Below the pieces are notes generated by a model, which did not search any database, was not told the DNA's origin, and saw only the letters and a list, made by a program, of their open reading frames with translations. 19,582 nucleotides of DNA from an uncultured Acidobacteriota bacterium (lineage in GTDB: Bacteria; Acidobacteriota; Blastocatellia; RBC074). Positions within the stretch are counted from its first letter, which is position 1. The number at the start of each line of letters is the position of its first letter. The DNA is taken from NCBI GenBank assembly GCA_937967285.1, contig CALBSU010000201.1, positions 1 through 19,582 on the forward strand, written 5' to 3'. Below are positions 17,149 through 19,582 of this stretch, in pieces. The position numbers and the translations under genes are program-made.

Positions 17149-17529
17149 CTACTTCTTGTTCGCCACCGTGGTCGATGCGGTATCCAGGACCAGCGTGAAG
17201 TTCTTGCCGCGCGGCGAGATCGTCGCCACCGCCCGCGAACCGTCCGGCATCTGCGTGTAGGTCACGCGATCGTTGTCCGACTCCATCTCGTTCACCTTCT
17301 TCGAGAACGGAATCGCCAGAACCTTTCCGCCGACCTTGATCTCGACCGTTCCCGTCTCGGCGTCGGTCCAGCTGATCTTGTAGCTGCCTTTCTTCACCGT
17401 CTCGCTTCCGATCTTCCCGTCAACCAGGAACGTCACCTTCTGCGAAACCTCTGTCTGTCCCATCGCGCCGATCGCCAGCGCCGCCACCATGGCCACTGCC
17501 ATCGCTATCCTGCTCATTCTGCTCGTCAT
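17149..17529 (-). CDS. small secreted beta-rich protein of unknown function
   Basis: A 126-residue protein. Start taken at the ATG ending at 17529 because GGGAGGGAG lies 6 nt upstream; the frame opens 13 codons earlier. MTSRMSRIAMAVAMVAALAIGAMG is a signal peptide with a likely cut near AMG-Q. The mature part alternates short strands with turns (VTFLVDGKIGSETVKKGSYKISW, TVEIKVGGKVLAIPFSKKV, DRVTYTQMPDGSRAVATISPRGKNFTLVLD). It resembles small exported proteins of similar size that I associate with Acidobacteriota, without known function. No Cys in the mature chain. It lies directly after tetR on the same strand, with a TetR-type operator between. Confidence 0.8.
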   Translation of the reverse strand: MTSRMSRIAMAVAMVAALAIGAMGQTEVSQKVTFLVDGKIGSETVKKGSYKISWTDAETGTVEIKVGGKVLAIPFSKKVNEMESDNDRVTYTQMPDGSRAVATISPRGKNFTLVLDTASTTVANKK

Positions 17530-17580
17530 CTGTTTCTCCCTCCCTCGGATTTTTCGTTTGATCGTCATTGTGAATATTGA

Positions 17581-17596
17581 CTGACCAGACGGTCAG
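17581..17596. promoter_or_regulatory. TetR-type operator CTGACCAGACGGTCAG before the small secreted gene
   Basis: 6-bp arms CTGACC/GGTCAG around AGAC, in the 89-bp gap between the tetR stop and the secreted gene. On the - strand a weak promoter can be drawn with TTGGCT as -35 and AATATT as -10, which would place the operator in the promoter spacer. The arms are identical to those at 18301. Confidence 0.75.
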
Positions 17597-17618
17597 CCAA
17601 ACTTGAAAAAACTCTCCC

Positions 17619-18242
<624 letters not shown>

Positions 18243-18300
18243 CACTCCTCGCCAGTTTTCCCTTCTTCTCCCGGCCGGCTCCATCTTTCCTGTTATCATT

Positions 18301-18316
18301 CTGACCGACCGGTCAG
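18301..18316. promoter_or_regulatory. TetR operator CTGACCGACCGGTCAG at the tetR promoter
   Basis: 6-bp arms CTGACC/GGTCAG around GACC, starting 1 bp after the -10 box on the - strand and covering the expected start of transcription. Same arms as at 17581 and same CTGAC-N6-GTCAG frame as 14511. Confidence 0.85.
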
Positions 18317-18317
18317 T

Positions 18318-18346
18318 TTTATACACTTTATCAACCTGGTTGTCAA
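18318..18346 (-). promoter_or_regulatory. near-consensus sigma70 promoter of tetR
   Basis: On the - strand TTGACA (18346-18341), a 17-bp spacer, and TATAAA (18323-18318). This is six of six and five of six matches. The strength fits a tightly repressed, autoregulated gene. Confidence 0.85.
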
Positions 18347-18479
18347 TCTTTATTTTCGGGAAAATGGCGGTCTGGTGTATATATTAATGATGGGGTTGGA
18401 GAGCCGGGGATGATGGGATATGATTGAAGTCGGCTCCGGCTAGAGAAGTCGTTTATACGCAGTGGGATGAGGCAAGGCG

Positions 18480-19582
18480 ATGATTCCGATGAAGGTGGTC
18501 AAAAAACTGAAGGGAGGGGGCAAGGCGATGATCCTGTCGGCCGGTGTGGTGACGGCGGCGGCGGTATTGGGCGGGATCTATGGCGAGCCGGTGGAGCCCA
18601 ATCGTCCGAGTCCGAGCAGCGAGAATCAGCCGGTGGTACGGGACTATGCGCGGGCGATGCGGATTCTCGAGAACAACTATGTCGTTTTGCCCGACCGGGA
18701 GCGGTTGACGAGGTCGTCGATACAGCAGATGTTGCATAAACTGGATCCGCATTCGAATTTCTTCAACCGGCGGGATTTCAGCGAGATGCAGGACGAGCAG
18801 AGCAGCCGTTTCTACGGAATCGGCGTGACGGTAAATCGGCGCAACGGTCGGATCTACGTGATCGGAGTCAGTCGCGACAAGCCGGCCGATGTGGCGGGAT
18901 TGAGGTATGGCGATGCGATCATTGCGGTGGATGGCACGAGGACGGAGAACTGGACGCAGGCCGATGCATTGAGGCATATCCGCGGCGAGAAGGGGACGAA
19001 TGTCGAGATAACGGTGGAAAGGGCGGGGATGAACGAGTTGCTGACTGTCAGGATCAGGCGCGACGAGGTGCCTTTTCCGTCGGTCAGGAACGCCTTCATA
19101 CTTCGTCCGGGGGTCGGGTACATCGGCCTGACCGGAGGATTCAATCAGGACACGAGTCGCGAGCTCGGCGAGGCGATGGCCGATCTGAGGCGGCAGGGGA
19201 TGGAGACGCTGGTTCTCGATCTGCGGAAGAATCCTGGGGGGCTGCTGAGGCAGGCCGTCGAGGTGGCTGAGATGTTTCTGCCGCGCGGCGTGGAGATCGT
19301 ATCTGTCCGCGGCAGAAGGCGCGCGCCGCAGATCTACCGTTCGGAGAATGCGCGCCCGGAGATGGTTCCGCTGCTGGTCATGATCAACGGGGAGACCGCA
19401 TCGGCGTCGGAGATCGTGGCCGGAGCGATGCAGGACCTGGGCAGGGCGTGGATAGTCGGTGAGGAGAGTTTCGGAAAGGGGCTGGTGCAGACCATCTTCC
19501 GGATTCGCGGCGGAACGGGGCTGACGCTGACCACCGCCAAATACTACACTCCGAGCGGGCGTTCGATTCAGCGTTCGTACGA
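18480..19582 (+). CDS. carboxyl-terminal processing protease, S41 family (CtpA-like), N-terminal part
   Basis: 367 codons run off the right edge. Signal or anchor segment: a Lys-rich start (MIPMKVVKKLKGGGKA) then ILSAGVVTAAAVLGGIYG at 18-35, so the enzyme acts outside the cytoplasm. A CtpA N-terminal part (YARAMRILENNYV, MLHKLDPHSNFFNRRDF) precedes a PDZ domain (about 111-195; FYGIGVTV, PADVAGLRYGDAIIAVDG). The S41 core follows: VGYIGLTGGF, LVLDLRKNPGGLL, and NGETASASEIVAGA with S308, then GEESFGKGLVQ with K333, 25 residues later, as in the Ser-Lys dyad of this family. ATG 18480 is assumed; ATG 18528 with GGAGGGGG before it is a strong alternative but loses the basic n-region. A 14-bp copy GGCAAGGCGATGAT precedes both starts (18471, 18519). 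Codons are G-ending (GGG, AGG), unlike the C-ending P1 gene. Confidence 0.93.
   Translation, partial: MIPMKVVKKLKGGGKAMILSAGVVTAAAVLGGIYGEPVEPNRPSPSSENQPVVRDYARAMRILENNYVVLPDRERLTRSSIQQMLHKLDPHSNFFNRRDFSEMQDEQSSRFYGIGVTVNRRNGRIYVIGVSRDKPADVAGLRYGDAIIAVDGTRTENWTQADALRHIRGEKGTNVEITVERAGMNELLTVRIRRDEVPFPSVRNAFILRPGVGYIGLTGGFNQDTSRELGEAMADLRRQGMETLVLDLRKNPGGLLRQAVEVAEMFLPRGVEIVSVRGRRRAPQIYRSENARPEMVPLLVMINGETASASEIVAGAMQDLGRAWIVGEESFGKGLVQTIFRIRGGTGLTLTTAKYYTPSGRSIQRSY

Noticed and set aside
18243..18326. GTG start of the TetR gene at 18326
   Set aside because: It lies between the -35 and -10 boxes of the gene's own promoter and the operator would be coding.

Overview
The window is GC-rich bacterial chromosome with close gene packing. 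It holds the distal half of a division and cell wall (dcw) cluster: the end of murF, then mraY, murD, ftsW, murG, murC, ftsQ, ftsA and ftsZ, all on the + strand. FtsZ ends in the classic FtsA-binding tail and the cell-wall genes are those of a diderm-type bacterium. The set of an extended Hfq-like protein, a CDGSH protein, a P1/DmpA peptidase and a small secreted protein family makes me think of Acidobacteriota or a related phylum. That placement is an inference from memory, not a proof.

Layout. 1-10466: dcw cluster, closed by a strong intrinsic terminator after ftsZ (10494-10531). murB and ddl are absent from the usual murC-ftsQ interval. The only breaks in tight spacing are the murD-ftsW gap, which holds an AGTAGAA heptamer array and an inverted-repeat segment, and the ftsA-ftsZ gap, which holds two hairpins. 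10532-10913: non-coding, with no confident gene. 10914-12383: an Hfq/LSm-like protein with an Arg-Asp repeat arm, then pdxA (vitamin B6). 12509-13603: a Gfo/Idh/MocA oxidoreductase. 13756-14283: two small metal-binding proteins, one a CDGSH iron-sulfur protein, separated by a long heptamer hairpin. 14585-17089: citrate synthase, a glutaredoxin-like protein and a P1-family peptidase in one operon. 17149-18242 (- strand): a TetR-family regulator followed by a small secreted protein. 18480-19582: the start of a CtpA-type S41 protease, cut by the window end.

Two points stand out. First, the 70-residue glutaredoxin-like frame ends at a UGA that looks like a selenocysteine codon. Readthrough adds three residues and ends in a stop that overlaps a possible start of the next gene (TGATG). 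A GC-rich hairpin with a 5-nt loop lies 19 nt past the UGA, in the range expected for a bacterial SECIS element. Second, a 16-bp palindrome of form CTGAC-N6-GTCAG occurs three times: at the near-consensus tetR promoter, in front of the small secreted gene after tetR, and upstream of citrate synthase. This suggests one local TetR regulon joining the two operons that face each other around 17.1 kb, whose ends share a strand-biased terminator.
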